A stretch of DNA of 60,000 bases from Cryptomeria japonica (Eukaryota > Streptophyta > Pinopsida > Cupressales > Cupressaceae): the NCBI RefSeq assembly GCF_030272615.1, contig NC_081409.1, positions 239,597,832 through 239,657,831 of the forward strand, read 5' to 3'. Of this stretch, positions 12,390 to 24,327 are shown in pieces (within the stretch, counting starts at the first letter, position 1; every line of letters begins with the position of its first letter). The notes beneath the pieces were generated by a model. The model saw only the letters and a program-made list of their open reading frames with translations, ran no database searches and was not told the DNA's origin. Made by a program: the position numbers and the translations under genes.

Positions 12390-12649
12390 TCTTCCCCTTT
12401 ATCATTGATGGAAACACTTATACCAACAAACTAAAACTTCCTCTCGCTTTGACATCAAGGACAAAGGACGTAACACTACAAACTTGATCTCTGTAACTCT
12501 TTGTTATACAACCATTGTCCTGCAACTAGGAAATCACATCCTTCATTTCTCCCCCTAAGAATAACCACCACATTAATCTAGGAGACAAGATAAACTTTGA
12601 TTCTCCCTCTAGAATGACGCACCACTTTTATTCATCTATTTTTAAGGAG

Positions 12650-13250
12650 GGGCAACAACCCCTCCCTTTTGCCAGAGATACTCAAAGGTATCTTCCTATA
12701 GTGCCTTGGTGAAAATATCTGCAATATGATCCTTTGTAGGCACATATTCCAATCTAACTTCCTTCTCTACAACCTTCTCTCTTAAGAAATGATATTGAAT
12801 AGAAATGTGTTTAGTTCTTGAATGCACCACCAAATTCTTTGAAATGTTGACTACACTTGTATTATCACACATAATAGGGATTGCCTCATCATACATCACC
12901 TTGATATCTTTTAGAGTTTGCTTCATCCACATGAATTGAGTGTAACAAAATGCTGCTGCAATATATTTTTCTTTTGTTGTAGATAATGACACTAGATCCT
13001 ACTTCTTGCTCAACCAATAAACCAATCTTTTACCCAAGAAAAATGCACCACCGCTTGTACTTTTTCTATCATCAACACATCTAGCTCAATCAACATTATT
13101 GTAAGCTTTCAAAGAGAAATCATCATCCTTCTTATACCATAAACCAAAATCCAAAGTTCATTTCAAGTATCTAAATATCCTTTTCATTGCTTGATCATGA
13201 GATTTCTTTGGATTAGGTTGATATCAGGCAACCAAACAAACTGTGTGCAT
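12650..13250 (-). pseudogene. Copia RNase H domain
   Basis: C-terminal RNase H of a Ty1/copia polyprotein. The minus strand of 12992-12696 reads LSTTKEKYIAAAFC, then the PIMCDNTSVVNISKN catalytic block, the RTKHI--HFLRE motif and VPTKDHIADIFTKAL, the standard copia C-terminus. After FTKAL the frame continues to a GVVAPP-like tail near 12660. Upstream, towards 13250, the connection to RT is broken by stops. Confidence 0.85.
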
Positions 13251-14250
13251 AATATTCGGTCTTGAGGTAATCAATACAACCATACACCAATCATATATCT
13301 ATATTGTTTCTAATCAACTTCCAGAGATCCATCATCCTTTCTTAAGTGACAATTATTAACCATAGGGGTTCCAATTGGTTTACAAATTTTCATATTGAAT
13401 TTCTTCAACATCTCCTTGATATAATCAGTTTGGGAAATAAAAATAACATCATCTAACTGTGTTACTTTAAGAACAAGGAAAAATGACAACTCACCGATCA
13501 TTGACATCTCAAATTATTTCTACATCTCTTATGCAAACCTCTTGCACAAATCTTCATCTCCATCAAAAATGATATCATCAACATATACAACCACTATCAA
13601 TAGTTTCCTATTGTCAACTTTAAAATAGAGATTACTATTTGAAGTACATTTGTTGAAGTTATACTACAAGTATATGTCCAACATCACATACCAAGCTTTG
13701 GGAGCTTGCTTGAGTCCATAAAGTGCCTTCTTGAGTTTGTGGACCATATCTAAATATTTTAACAACTGAAACCCATATGGTTGTTCAATATGCACCTCTT
13801 CTTCAATTCTCCATTCAAGATTGTTGACTTGACATCCATCTGATATACCTTAAAGTTCTTGTAAGCAAAAAATGCAAGAAACATCCTTATAACTTCCATC
13901 TTAGCTACTAGAGCAAAAGTCTCCTAAAAACATATACCTTCAACTTGTGAATAGCCTTTACAAACCAATCTTGCTTTGTTTCTTGTGACTTCTCCATCTT
14001 TATTTAGTTTGTTCCAAAACAACCACATTGTTCCTATCACATTCTTGTCCAACAATATAAGTACCAGTTCCCTCGCCTAATTATTTTCTATCCGATTCAA
14101 TTATTCTTCCATTTCCTTCATTTATCCATCATCTATACTAGCCTCTACAAAAGTCTTTGGTTCTACCTTAAATAGGAAACATAAATTTTCTTATTCACTG
14201 GTCTCAACAAGTCTTGTTCTAGTCTAAACTCCTTTATTTTGTTTCCAGTG
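13251..14250 (-). pseudogene. Copia reverse transcriptase remnant
   Basis: RVT_2-type RT in several frames. The minus strand encodes VVYVDDIIF (near 13595-13565), the catalytic YVDD box. The 13507-13310 segment (SMIGELSFFLVLKV, then PIGTPM) is the standard sequence after the catalytic box. Upstream, the words for the DVK-A-LNGEL and EQP-GF motifs lie near 13780-13850 in broken frames. Stops and frameshifts are frequent, so it is inactive. Confidence 0.85.
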
Positions 14251-14260
14251 ATTTGATCTT

Positions 14261-14821
14261 CTAAATGATTCTTCTATACAAAATTTGCAAGTGTCTTAGG
14301 TTCTTGTTTAGGTTCCTCTTCTTCTGCATTTGACTCTTATTTATCTTTTGGAACATCCTTCTCTCTATAATAATGGGGGTATTTTCTATATTAATCTTAC
14401 GTTCGAGTGCAACTGGATTCCATTCTTCACTTACTCTAACATTTGTACTCTCCACAATCTTCTTCAACCTTTTATTGTAACATTGGTATACCTTACTCTT
14501 TGTAGAGTATCCTAGAAATTATTTTTCATGTGATCTTGCATGAAACTTTCCCAAACCCACTCCATCTCTTCTGATGTAGCACTTGCTTCCAAAGTTTCTG
14601 AAATATTTGACTGTAGGTGATCTTCCATGCCATAGTTCACAAGGTGTTTTTGTGTGATTCACTCTTACTTGTACCTTGTTAAGAATATATACAATAAGAT
14701 GCACAACTTATTTCCAATACACATTAGGCAAGTTAGCATATTTCAACATAGTTCTTGACATTTCAACAATAGTCCTATTCTTTCTTTCAACCACTCCATT
14801 TTGTTGTGGAGTCCAAGGTGA
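14261..14821 (-). pseudogene. Copia integrase C-terminal half
   Basis: The minus strand of 14821-14708 encodes SPWTPQQNGVVERKNRTIVEMSRTML, including the catalytic Glu of the integrase core. 14704-14519 continues with TPCELWHGRSPTVKYFRNFGSKCY, the copia GKxxxE-like post-core region, and 14467-14261 is the low-conservation linker to RT. The frame is lost abruptly at about 14821, so the first two catalytic Asp, protease and gag are missing. Confidence 0.85.
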
Positions 14822-14841
14822 AAAAAAATAAAAATCGGAGA

Positions 14842-14950
14842 TGATTGAAAACCAAAAATGGTGGTCTACCCCAGGGGTCAATTGAAACCAAAAATGGTGG
14901 TTCATACCTTAAGGGTAAATTTGAAAACCAACAATGGCAGCTTTACCTGG
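14842..14950 (+). repeat. Three degenerate tandem units of about 37 bp
   Basis: Each unit starts with TTGAAAACCAAAAATGG or a close variant, followed by a short variable tail. The array lies directly against the truncated copia integrase, so it may mark the breakpoint. Confidence 0.6.
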
Positions 14951-15847
14951 ATCAACTTCAGTTTGTTCCTAATGACTCCTAATGGCTCTCAATGTTCTCA
15001 AATAAGTCTTTTGCAGGTATCTCTCTTTGAAATTCTCCAAAATGCTCTTGATGAAGAAAAATCCCTCCATAATCAAAAAGCCTATCCTAGATCATTGAAT
15101 GCATCGTTCAGTCCATGCAGAAGAGCCCAGAGTAAATCCTGATTAGCTCATTGGTTTATTATTGATTGAGGTGATATATGTGCTCTAGATGGCTCTTGAT
15201 TGCAATGCCACTTGGTCTCTTTAGCCAAATAGTCAGTTTTGCATGATAGCTCTTGGTTGAAATGAGTTAATCAGTTCTACATGGAAGCTCCTAATGAATG
15301 TGCATTACACAATGAAAAGGTATACATTTATTACAAATTCTATTTTCAACATGTTATTTTTCTAAATTAGTAAGGATAAAAGTAGAAATGATAAATATTG
15401 TTTGTGTAGAAATCTCTTCCAACTCATTATTAGCATCATTATTTTAAGTCTTAAGTAATAAATTAATAAAGATGGAGGGGTAAAAATTAAATTTGTATGA
15501 CATCATTCGTCATTTGAAAATTTGAAGTGATGATTACTATGGTAAAATACACACATGATATGATCGCCGCCAACTCAACAAATCAAGGAACACAGTACAA
15601 AGCAGTGGTGGGCGGATCATTCGGTTAATTATGAAATTAATGAAGAAACATGTGTAATCAATTGTCACTTTAGATAAATCTTTCATCCCAAAAATATAAA
15701 TTATTCATTCCTTCTTCTGCAATTAAGCTAAAAAATTCAGTGTTGAAGATGCAGTTCTGACAAACAAAGTGAAAAATGAGGAATAAGAGAAAAACAAAAC
15801 TAGAGAATTTTAGCTCGGACACTCAAATAGAAAGACTATTAGAATAA
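14951..15847. other. Non-coding stretch, no supported gene
   Basis: No domain or RNA gene recognised. It may be the leader of the retroelement ORF that begins at about 15848, but I find no LTR or PBS to prove that. Confidence 0.4.
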
Positions 15848-16950
15848 GTGGGTTGGCTTAATTTCATCAGAATGTATGAGGGTTTTGAGCTCAAAATAAT
15901 AGAAGAATTTGTAATAAATTTTCATGTGAATGTTACTAGGGTCGGTGGTGAGGTTATAAAGGTAACATCTCAAGTTATCAATGAAATATTAGGCATTCCT
16001 ACTGAGGGAGAGTTAGTAAATAAAGGGCACATAAATTTTGATGAAGTAATTAATGAATTTCATGAGAGAAATGGACCATGACCTAAGTTGCAAATTCACA
16101 AGGGAAGCACAAAAGGTGTAAGCAGAAACAGTCTCGAGGAACCATGGAAGAAAGTAGTGCTCTGGTTAATCAAATTCTTCACTTGTGATGGTCAATATGG
16201 TACTATGCTAGGACTAGGTATGCGGTTTCTAATGCACTTGAGATATGGAAACACTCAGCCAGAGGCCAAAATTAATCTTCCACCTTTCTTGTTTTCCCAA
16301 ATTTCTTCTATGATAGCTAGGGTGAAAGAAAAGGGTAGTAAATAAAATATCATAGTTTGATTCATTTAATTATCAAACATCATTTTTTAAAGAAGGAATC
16401 CAGAAAGGAGAAATGGTTGGAATTCCTGTCATCACCTTTTAAGAAAAAGGCAAAAAGGGGACCCATGGCAATAAGTGTAAAAATAGAAAAAGGGAAAATC
16501 TCATAGAAGAAAACAAAAAGAGAAATTGAAAAACCTAAGCTCACAAAAGGGGATATGTCACATAAAAAGAAGAAAGTGCAAATTGATGAGCCCAGGTCCA
16601 CAAGAGTTACTCATAGCTCTTCCAAAAAGGTAGATAAGGAAAATGTAAAAGAAAAATCCGACTCTCCTATCACCACCCATCAAACTCCTGATGACTCATC
16701 TATTCAAAACCTTAATGTCTACCCAACCAATTCCTATGCAAACCCCTAATATCTCACAACCTACTACGACTCAGAATCTCGTGTCAACTCAACTCACTCA
16801 ACCAAAAATTGTTAATTTGCCACAAGATGAGCCACATCATGAAAAAGACCCTGAAAAATTCAAATATAAAATTATTGCTATTGATGATAGTTCCTCAGAT
16901 GATTCTGAAGTGCGACAATTACCCTAGTCCTCTTCACCTTCAGGTGCTAG
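15848..16950 (+). pseudogene. Unrecognised retroelement ORF, N-terminal part
   Basis: I do not recognise a function. 15848-16081 reads IRMYEGFELKIIEEFVINF..., then VIKVTSQVINEILGIPTEGE; after a stop, 16088-16345 continues with a W..FFTCDGQ...GMRFLMHLRYG block. A Lys/Ser/Thr/Pro-rich stretch (16555-16927) follows. The order of parts, including an I-K-[VI]-T-x(8)-G-[IL]-P-[ST] core, resembles the better preserved ORF at 42514-43641. I take both as members of one family of retroelement-borne proteins, remotely like plant mobile-domain proteins. Stops at 16079 and 16345 break it. The sequence resumes after the solo LTR at 20064. Confidence 0.5.
16946..16950. repeat. TSD of solo LTR 16951-20063 (GCTAG)
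   Basis: GCTAG here against ACTAG at 20064-20068: 4 of 5 bases match, with one G-to-A transition. Confidence 0.6.
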
Positions 16951-17162
16951 TGTAAGAATTTGTCAAATATAGCCAAGATCTAGAGCACAATGAATAACAC
17001 AATAAGAGAGGCAATATATTTTATAAGAATAAACTGTATTCTAATCAAGATGAAAAATACTGATCAATTGGATCACCCAAAAATTAAATATAATGTAGAT
17101 GAGCATTCTTATAAAGGAAAGGCCATATGGATATGTGAGCACACAATCATTCCATGTGGCTC

Positions 17163-19815
17163 TGTTGGCAACAATGCAACAAACTAAGAGGGGTCGGGTT
17201 GAATTAGTTTGCACAAAAACTTTCTGCAACTTAAACCACAAATCAAATTTGATAATCAACAGTTAAAGCATGAAACAACACCACATCAATAACACACATA
17301 ACACCAAGATTTTTGATGTCAAAAACCTAGTTAAGGGAAAAATCACTGTGGGAACCTACCTACAATGCTATTAAAACCTATTAGGATTAAATGTGAATAT
17401 TACAATGAGAATGTACATGCATTCAGACACACTACCTAGATCTCACTGCTCAAAATAAAAAACCTAGAAAGGCTACAACCTTTAGGGAAGGCTCGTTGCC
17501 TTATATGAAGTCTCACTAACTTGCAAAAAAATTTGGACTACAATCCGGATCACATGAACTATGAAAATAACATCTTCATATGCCTGAGTACAATTTTGGT
17601 TAAGCACACAGTCTTCTCTCCTTCACACTTTCGAAAGATCAAATCACTTGTTCGCACATATAACTCGATCATACACACTCTCAAAGATCACAGGCACTCA
17701 TAGACATACATCTTATTGTTGGATTTGTTTGTTCATTTCTGAGTTGCTAGGATATGTTGTTGTCATTGATGTCAACATATTCTTGTGAGTTATTCTGGTG
17801 AGTTTGGGAAGAGTTTTTGATCTGGTTTTATAGTTTGGTTTTGCTGATCACTATTTTCTAGAATCTGGTATTTCCTCCGGTATATTCCGATGTGATCATT
17901 TCTTGTGCTGAGACTTTGGATTATTGTTTGGGATGATCTTTTGTATCTTTATTTTAGATGGTTCATGAATTGGTGCTCCGCAAGTTATCTTTCCTCGTGA
18001 CAGTTGCTGATTGGTTGTGTTCTTGAGCTTTGAGACATTGATCGATGAAGATTTAAAAAGAGGTGTTGGTGCAAATGTTTCAAATGATTCTAACATGTTT
18101 GTTGGTGTTTCCTAGTCATGTTCTATTTTTTTTGGTGATTCGCATTGATCATTGTGCAATTTTTTGGTGATCTCTATGAATCAGTGATGATTTTCATGTT
18201 ATGTGGTATTTCTGGTGGTGTAGTGTGTTGTGGTTGATCTTGGTGGGATTTTCGGTGGACGTAATCATTTGGGAATTTAAATTAGGTCCATACTATGTAC
18301 TATAAATCATAATATTGGTCCAGTGGTCGATCTTTGTATCGTGCAATGTAATTTTTGTAATTGTGAGTTGAGGGTTGAGGGTTTAGCCGACCTTGTTATC
18401 AAGGTTGATGATTTGTATATATAGGTGAGATGCTTATGTAATTTAGGTGTTGGTATTGTGTCTGCATTATCAAAGAGTGATGAATGTGTGAACAAGGATA
18501 TATCTTTCAGTGAAGTGTTGAGGTGTGTTTAGTGTTGCAAAGTAGACAACTGTGCTTAACCAAAATTATCATCAGGCATTTGTAGATGCTATTATTGCAG
18601 CTCATTCCTTCCGGATTGTAGTCTGAATCATATTGTGAGTCAGTGAGACTTCCTTGAGGGTTGTATCCTTTTGGGCATATATATTTTGAGTAGCAAGCTC
18701 TAGGAAGTGTTCCTAGATGCATGTGCATTCCCCATTGTAATATTTTCACATACTACTATAGAGTATCATCTTACTGTGGGTAGGTTCCCACCATGGTTTT
18801 TCCCTTAACTGGGTTTTCCACGTCAAAATCTTGGTGTTGTGTGTTGTGTTGTTAATTTGCTTATCTGTTATTGTTGCAGTCTATCAATTTATATTTTGAA
18901 GTTTAATTTGTTGTGATTTGGTGAAGACTAATTCACCTCTTGCTCTCAGTCTTCCTTCTTGATTGTTGCTAACACTTACATGATTATTACATCTATTTAT
19001 ACAAACCCTCAACCCATGAAATATAGGTTGACTAAACCCTTAATACAAATTAAAAAATAATATCCTCACACACTACAAAAATACACGCGAACCAAAAGAA
19101 TGTTGGCTAAGACATATTATAGATCCAAATCAATACCGCAAATACGCAACACCTCCAAAAATTATGCTTCAATCATCCACAACACAATACAATCGCCAAG
19201 AATGTCGCATAACATGATGAATGTCACCGAGCAAAGAAAATCTTCAATAATATGCACAATAATCAATGCGGACCACCAATATGTATAGAACACAATCTAA
19301 AGATATTCACAAGTAATGTTAATTGCACCACAACAACCGCAGCAACTTCGATCACCATAATCATCATCAGCTCATTACTAGAGCACAAGAAAATCAACAT
19401 AACTTACTGTCAACTTGAAATATTCACTTGTGTATTTCCAAATCATGAAACAATTGAACTGAGGACACACATCAACATCTAGAACACATCCCACACATCT
19501 GCAACTAAAGATATAGCAATTTTGGAGTAATACAGAGCACAAAATAGAATACCGAATAACATGAATTGAATAACATCCTCAATATCGGATCTAAGAAAAT
19601 GATTAAAATATCATATGGACCTTTGCAAATGGGAATTCACCATCTACAAATAACATACTAGAAACCCTTTAAACCGCATAAGCTCATCTGCAACACATAG
19701 GCTAAACCAACTCATTCCATCAAACTACAATACCGGAATACACATAAGAACAAAACTTTCCAACAATCTCCCGATATGTTGACATCAATGACAACATATC
19801 AGCCAATGACCAACA
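17163..19815 (-). mobile_element. Solo copia-type LTR, itself interrupted
   Basis: It starts TGTTGGCAACA and ends TGACCAACA, with inverted ends TGTTGG/CCAACA. TSD is GGCTC (17158-17162) against AGCTC (19816-19820). Minus orientation is shown by TATAAATAG on the minus strand (19001-18993), the GGGAAAAATCACTGTGGG block (17335-17352, complement of the shared motif) and the end hairpin at 17180-17211. Without the inner LTR (17717-18974) it is about 1.4 kb. The two LTRs are relatives in opposite orientation. Confidence 0.8.
17717..18974 (+). mobile_element. Innermost solo copia-type LTR, 1,258 bp
   Basis: It starts TGTTGGATTTG and ends GTTGCTAACA. TSD is CTTAT (17712-17716) against CTTAC (18975-18979). 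It contains TATATATAG (18416-18424), the CCCACCATGGTTTTTCCC block (18787-18804) and the end hairpin (18923-18954). A conserved word GTCATTGATGTCAAC lies 45 bp inside its start, and its mirror lies at the equivalent place in the outer LTR (19778-19795). No internal domain, so solo. Confidence 0.8.
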
Positions 19816-20063
19816 AGCTCAATGAGAAACAAGGGTAGGTGAGGGTAGGTAGGATAAATAATAAAATATTCCATAAGAGGTGGATCACCCACCGAAGGTG
19901 GAATGTAACAACAAGATAAGACCACAAAAGGTACAATTTCTCCTACATACATCATCCCTATGTGCACACTTCCCTAAGTGTCTCATATCCAAACTACTAT
20001 GAAATGCATTACCGTAAGTCAACTTAAGTAAAGTGTAATTATGAGACATAATTTACACCAACA

Positions 20064-21393
20064 ACTAGCACAAAAATACTTGAGTCTCCTAAAGAATTTG
20101 AAATTGACCAAAGCCAATCATTGACCTCTCATTCTCCTAAAACCCCATTACCTTCATCACCACAATAGTTTTCCAGAAGAGAAGGGAAATAAATTTGGTT
20201 GAAGAAGAAGTTACTCAGGAAAAGGATAAAGAAAGAAGGGATGAGGATGAAGAGCTGATAAAAGTCATGCAATTGTCTAGGATAGAAAGCAAGCTTTCTG
20301 AAAGTAAAAGAAAAAATGTGGTTTTTAGAAGAAAGCTTGAAACAAAAGAATTTCAAAGAAATATAGAAAGCCACTCTGCAGGCTGAGCGAATTCAAAAAG
20401 ATGCAAATGAAAGAGAAGAAAATTTGAGAAAACAAATGAGTGAAATAGAGGAAGCATTATTCCAAGATAGTACTCAAGAATTACAAAATGCTGATGAAAT
20501 GAGGAAGTTAAAAGAAGAGTTAAAGAAAAAAGAACAACAATTGAAAAGCCAAACGATCCAAACTCATGATCATGAAGCTTCAACTTCCTCTACTCCTCCA
20601 TGGTATCTTTCTCTAACTACCCTAAAATATAAACAAAAGAATGGTGAGTTGACTAAGAAACTTGAAGAAATCCAAAAGCAAAAAGAAGAAGCTACTTAGA
20701 GATTAAAGCAAATAGCAAAATTATCTTTAGCTCTTTTGGCGATGAGAAAACCTTTTGGAATATATGCTTTGTTTCTACAAGAGATATTTTTATAGTGGAG
20801 AATAAATCAATTGGTGCTGGAAAGGATAACTGAATATGATGATGATAGTGATTTTCTTGAAGACTTTTATTGTACTAACCTTTCTTGCCAAAATTAAATG
20901 TATGAATATTACTTGCATGGTTTTCTCCTAGGTCATTATTATCAATCTTTCCTAAATATCTTTGTTGGTGAAGTTTAGATAAGAGCATTTGTATCTTTGT
21001 TACAAAACCAAGTGGAGTGGGAGAACAAATTGAATCAGTACAATGAACAACGAAACATATTAGGCCTTCCCATTAGGGATGAAACCCCTAGATCAACAAT
21101 ATTTAGATATAAATTCATTTCCATCTCCCATCTTAACCAAGACTGGTCTATAAAGGAAATCTCACTACAAGTATTCAATCCTTCAGAGAAGTACAAATTC
21201 AACTTCCCTATAGAGATTTGCAAGCATCCATAGCAAGGTTCAATACCATACCAGTGCAAGTTAGAAGGAGGGAGCCTATCTCTCCTAATAATATTACCTA
21301 GAGCTTAACTAGAGAAAGGTCAGTGGTTAGATTTATAGAAGAACACAAAACAAATTGGATAGGGATGATATTCAAGCCACCATTAATTCTTAT
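20064..21393 (+). pseudogene. Unrecognised retroelement ORF, middle part
   Basis: Continuation of the 15848 frame after the solo LTR: ASTKILESPKEFEIDQSQ follows the TSD. 20195-20699 is a strongly charged stretch rich in Glu and Lys with long helical, coiled-coil character, broken by stops (20384, 20697). 20997-21233 carries a conserved-looking hydrophobic/aromatic block (W-NKLNQYNEQ..., then NQDWSIKEISLQVFNPSEKYKF). No enzyme motif seen. The reading continues on the other side of the solo LTR at 24864. Confidence 0.45.
21389..21393. repeat. TSD (CTTAT) of the 3.47-kb solo LTR
   Basis: An exact match to 24864-24868. Removing the LTR joins the reading as DDIQATINSYAITMVKYAKQ, an open frame. 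Confidence 0.85.
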
Positions 21394-21949
21394 TGTCACA
21401 ACCCTCCTTTATCACTTTTTTTGATTTAAATACAAAACTCTATTTATATTCTTTGGATGAATTATTGAATGAATATTGTAAGGGAATAAAAATAATAAAC
21501 CACACACACATGGAAAATGCATATATATTTTAATTTGTTATTTAATTTCCCTCACCCAAATTAAGGCACATGTTGTAGGAGGAATAAGAAGCTTCTAGAG
21601 GCTTCTCCACCTCCTTGCATGTAACTCCTCCCACTAAGCCTAATTAATTTGCATGGAGGCCAAATTGGGAGAGAATCTCATTTTTTCAATTAAAAAATTA
21701 GGTAGTGGGAATTTGAAATTTCTTTTATAAAATAGGTACAAGTTTCAAAATGAGTGTTAGCTATTCCATAAGAAATTCTGCAAATTCTCCTTTGTAGTCC
21801 ATTTTTTCATTGCAGCCAAGATTTTGTTGGGAGGATTTCTCTTCAATTTGGAGGATCAAGGAAGACTCTACACCATCTTCAAGCATCCAGGTTCCTTCAA
21901 CTTAGTTTATGCATCTTATTTTTGTGGTAGATTAGATTGATTAAATTAT

Positions 21950-22290
21950 TTATGAGAATGAAATTCATTTGTGTTTTGTTAAGAATTAGTTTTAGATTTT
22001 GTAGAGAATGAGAGTTATTGTTTAAATGAGATTCATTGTTTAAATTCTTGATATGAAATTAGTTTTAGATTTTGTAGAGAATGAGATTCATTGTTTAAAT
22101 AAGATTCATTGTTTAAATTTTTGATAAGAAATTAGTTCCAGATTTTGTAGAGAATGAAATTCATTGTTTAAATTTTTGATAAGAAATTTGTTTCACATTT
22201 TGTAGAATGAGATTCATTGTTTAAATTCTTAGTTTCAGATTTTGTAGAAAATAAGATTCATTGTTTTAATTCTGATAAGAAATTAGTTTC
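21950..22290. repeat. Degenerate tandem repeat, units about 55-65 bp
   Basis: About five units built from GAGATTCATTGTTTAAAT, TTGATAAGAAATTAGTTT and CAGATTTTGTAGAGAAT, with small length differences. Confidence 0.85.
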
Positions 22291-22359
22291 AGATTGAAAG
22301 AAGTAGAGTAAATGGAAATTAGATTCATTGTCTTCAGTTTATTTTTGATAAAAATTAGA

Positions 22360-22600
22360 TCTCCCTGTGTGTGCAACAATTTTCTCTGTAGACAAATCTC
22401 CCTGTGTGTATAAACAAATCTCCCTTCTCTGTGAATAGACCTCCCTGTGTAAAGAACAAAAGAAATGAAAGAAAAGAAATAAACTAATCCTTTCTCTGTG
22501 AAGAATTTCCCTGTGTGAAAATAAAAGGAATGAAAAAAAAAGAGATAAACTATTCCCTTCTCTGTGATTGAATCTCCCTGTGTAGAAAACAAAGGAAATG
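22360..22600. repeat. Iterated CTCCCTGTGTG / CTTCTCTGTG words
   Basis: At least five copies of (A)ATCTCCCTGTGT alternate with TTCTCTGTGAA and A-rich spacers; spacing varies from 20 to 70 bp. Confidence 0.8.
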
Positions 22601-22768
22601 GGAAAAGAAGAGCAGAAGAAACCCTCTGGTTACTGCTTCATTTTGTCCCTGGAATTAATTTGCAACATTGTTATTTGCCTATTATTTACCCTGCTCTGAG
22701 TAATCTTCAATAATTTATTAAAAAATAATTATAATACTCCTGTATAAGAAAAATGATAATAATAATAT

Positions 22769-22839
22769 TATAACATATATATATTTATATACATATATAT
22801 ATATATATATTTATATACATATATATATATATATATATT

Positions 22840-22882
<43 letters not shown>
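22769..22882. repeat. (TA)n microsatellite with a higher-order unit
   Basis: TA dinucleotides are interrupted at regular steps by ATTTATATACATA, giving three longer units, then a pure TA run to 22881. Confidence 0.9.
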
Positions 22883-22888
<6 letters not shown>

Positions 22889-22982
22889 TCAAAAAGGAAG
22901 AAATCATATCAATGTTAGAAAAGTCTCCCACACCCCGTAACGCATGGCGTTTTCGCTGATTGGACGTCGGCAACAGTGCATG

Positions 22983-23003
22983 GACGGTTACGTAGTAACC
23001 GTC
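22983..23003. other. Perfect 9-bp stem hairpin (21 nt)
   Basis: GACGGTTAC, loop GTA, GTAACCGTC. It stands in a GC-rich island (22930-23100) in otherwise AT-rich sequence, 11 nt upstream of a much larger hairpin. Confidence 0.8.
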
Positions 23004-23014
23004 GCAGAGTACGG

Positions 23015-23088
23015 GGGGCCCGCGGGTCCCCTCACCTCTGCGGTCCTGCGCATGCAGGGCCGCAGGGGTGATGGGACCCGTGGTCCCC
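23015..23088. other. 74-nt GC-rich hairpin
   Basis: The arms 23015-23049 and 23054-23088 pair at 33 of 35 positions, three of them G.T wobbles, around a GCAT loop. Unpaired positions are 23019/23084 and 23031/23072. The terminal 11 bp is TGCGGTCCTGC against GCAGGGCCGCA. Confidence 0.8.
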
Positions 23089-24150
23089 ACCCCGCAACCC
23101 TACATACCATCAAAATATTTAAACAAAACCCTTGCCATTTAGTTTAAAAATTGTTTTTTTAATTTCACTATTTCGAAATTTGAAGTTATAATTTGTTTTT
23201 TTTTTTTTTTTAAATAAAATAATAATCTAAGTTAATTACTATTTAGTTAATTTTTTTTTAAGTTGATAATATTGACATTTAGGAAATGATGATTTTTTTT
23301 CCTTAGTGTAAATTTAAGGATATTGACTTTCAATTAAAAATGGGATTAATGTGTAGCAAGATTGTAATTAAACTATCCTTAATAAACTTTAAAATTGTAG
23401 ACTATATTCTTCTAAAAATTAAGAATCGTTGGGACACTTGATTGGTCCTTAGAGATTAACTTGCCTTATTACAAATACTTAGAATTAATCGTTATTTTGG
23501 ACTCGTTAAGTCATCTTACATCATAGATTAATTGCTTTCGTTAATGGTTCATAGCATGCGAATTATTTATAGGATAATTATATCTTTCATGCAATTACCA
23601 TTATGCAAGTTTCATTTGTTATGCAAATTACACTTCAAGTAGTTACTTCAATTATTTACGCTTTCATTTTCGTTATTCGTAGTTAGATAACTAAATAAAG
23701 GAAGTTGGAAAACCAAAACTAGCAGCGTTCGGTATATATGGTGCCTTTGGGTCACGCTTACGGGTAATGCCGTCGTGTTGAACTACTGCACTTAACGCCT
23801 AATAAAGCTGCATTAACGACGTCTGTGGCATCGTCCCTATAAATCGTCGGGGAGTAATAAGGGACATTTGGAAGTAAAAAATCCAAGGGGCGGGTAATCC
23901 CTCTTGGATCGATAATCTAATAAGATAACTTTTAAACGAATTTCACATCCGTTGAGATAAACCATAGTAAACCCCTCTTAGGGATGGTCAAGTTAAGAGC
24001 TCTTGTGAAATTTACTTTCTTTATTTATTATTTATTCATCTCGAAGGGATATTGGTGTTTTGCAATTGGGTGACGCTCATGATAAGTATTAGGATCTAGT
24101 TATTTTGTTTAGGCCACAAGCAATAGGCCATCTTGAGCCTTCGCTTAAGT

Positions 24151-24327
24151 GCTACCATCGTGGGTAGCAACCGCAGAGAAACTGTCTGGGACACTGACCC
24201 TGGAAAGGGTTGCGTACCCACAAATCAGTTTACATCGAACCATAGATTAGAAAATAGAACTACATACTTTACGCCTTGATCCCGTGCCGAAGCGGGTATG
24301 TAGGCAGTCTTGGGACGGAGTTGTCCC
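24151..24327. other. Group of small hairpins in the LTR
   Basis: GCTACC-ATCGTG-GGTAGC (24151-24168), ACCCT-GGAA-AGGGT (24197-24210, a GNRA-type loop) and GGGAC-GGAGTT-GTCCC (24312-24327) lie within 180 bp. Found by eye. Confidence 0.65.

Larger units (their letters stand above)
16951..20063 (-). mobile_element. Solo LTR (family of 32700-35636), interrupted
   Basis: The two halves (16951-17162 and 19816-20063) together match the 446-bp LTRs at 32700-33145 and 35190-35636. Shared words are AAGATCTAGAG, 'ATCAAGATG', 'GGATATGTGAG', 'GAGGTGGATCACCCACCGAAG' (first 20 bases), 'CATCATCCCTATGTGCACAC' and TTACACCAACA. Ends are TG...CA. Neither flank shows a PBS or PPT, so it is a solo LTR. The gap between the halves is the solo LTR 17163-19815. 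Orientation is by analogy with the complete element. Confidence 0.75.

Noticed and set aside
15848-16927. Host gene with introns
   Set aside because: The interruptions are TSD-flanked solo LTRs, not introns, and the ORF is followed by a PPT-like tract; a retroelement origin fits better.
22839-23147. Overlapping frames over the GC-rich island
   Set aside because: They are open only because the GC-rich hairpin lacks stops on either strand; the products end in a TA microsatellite translation and have no recognisable features.
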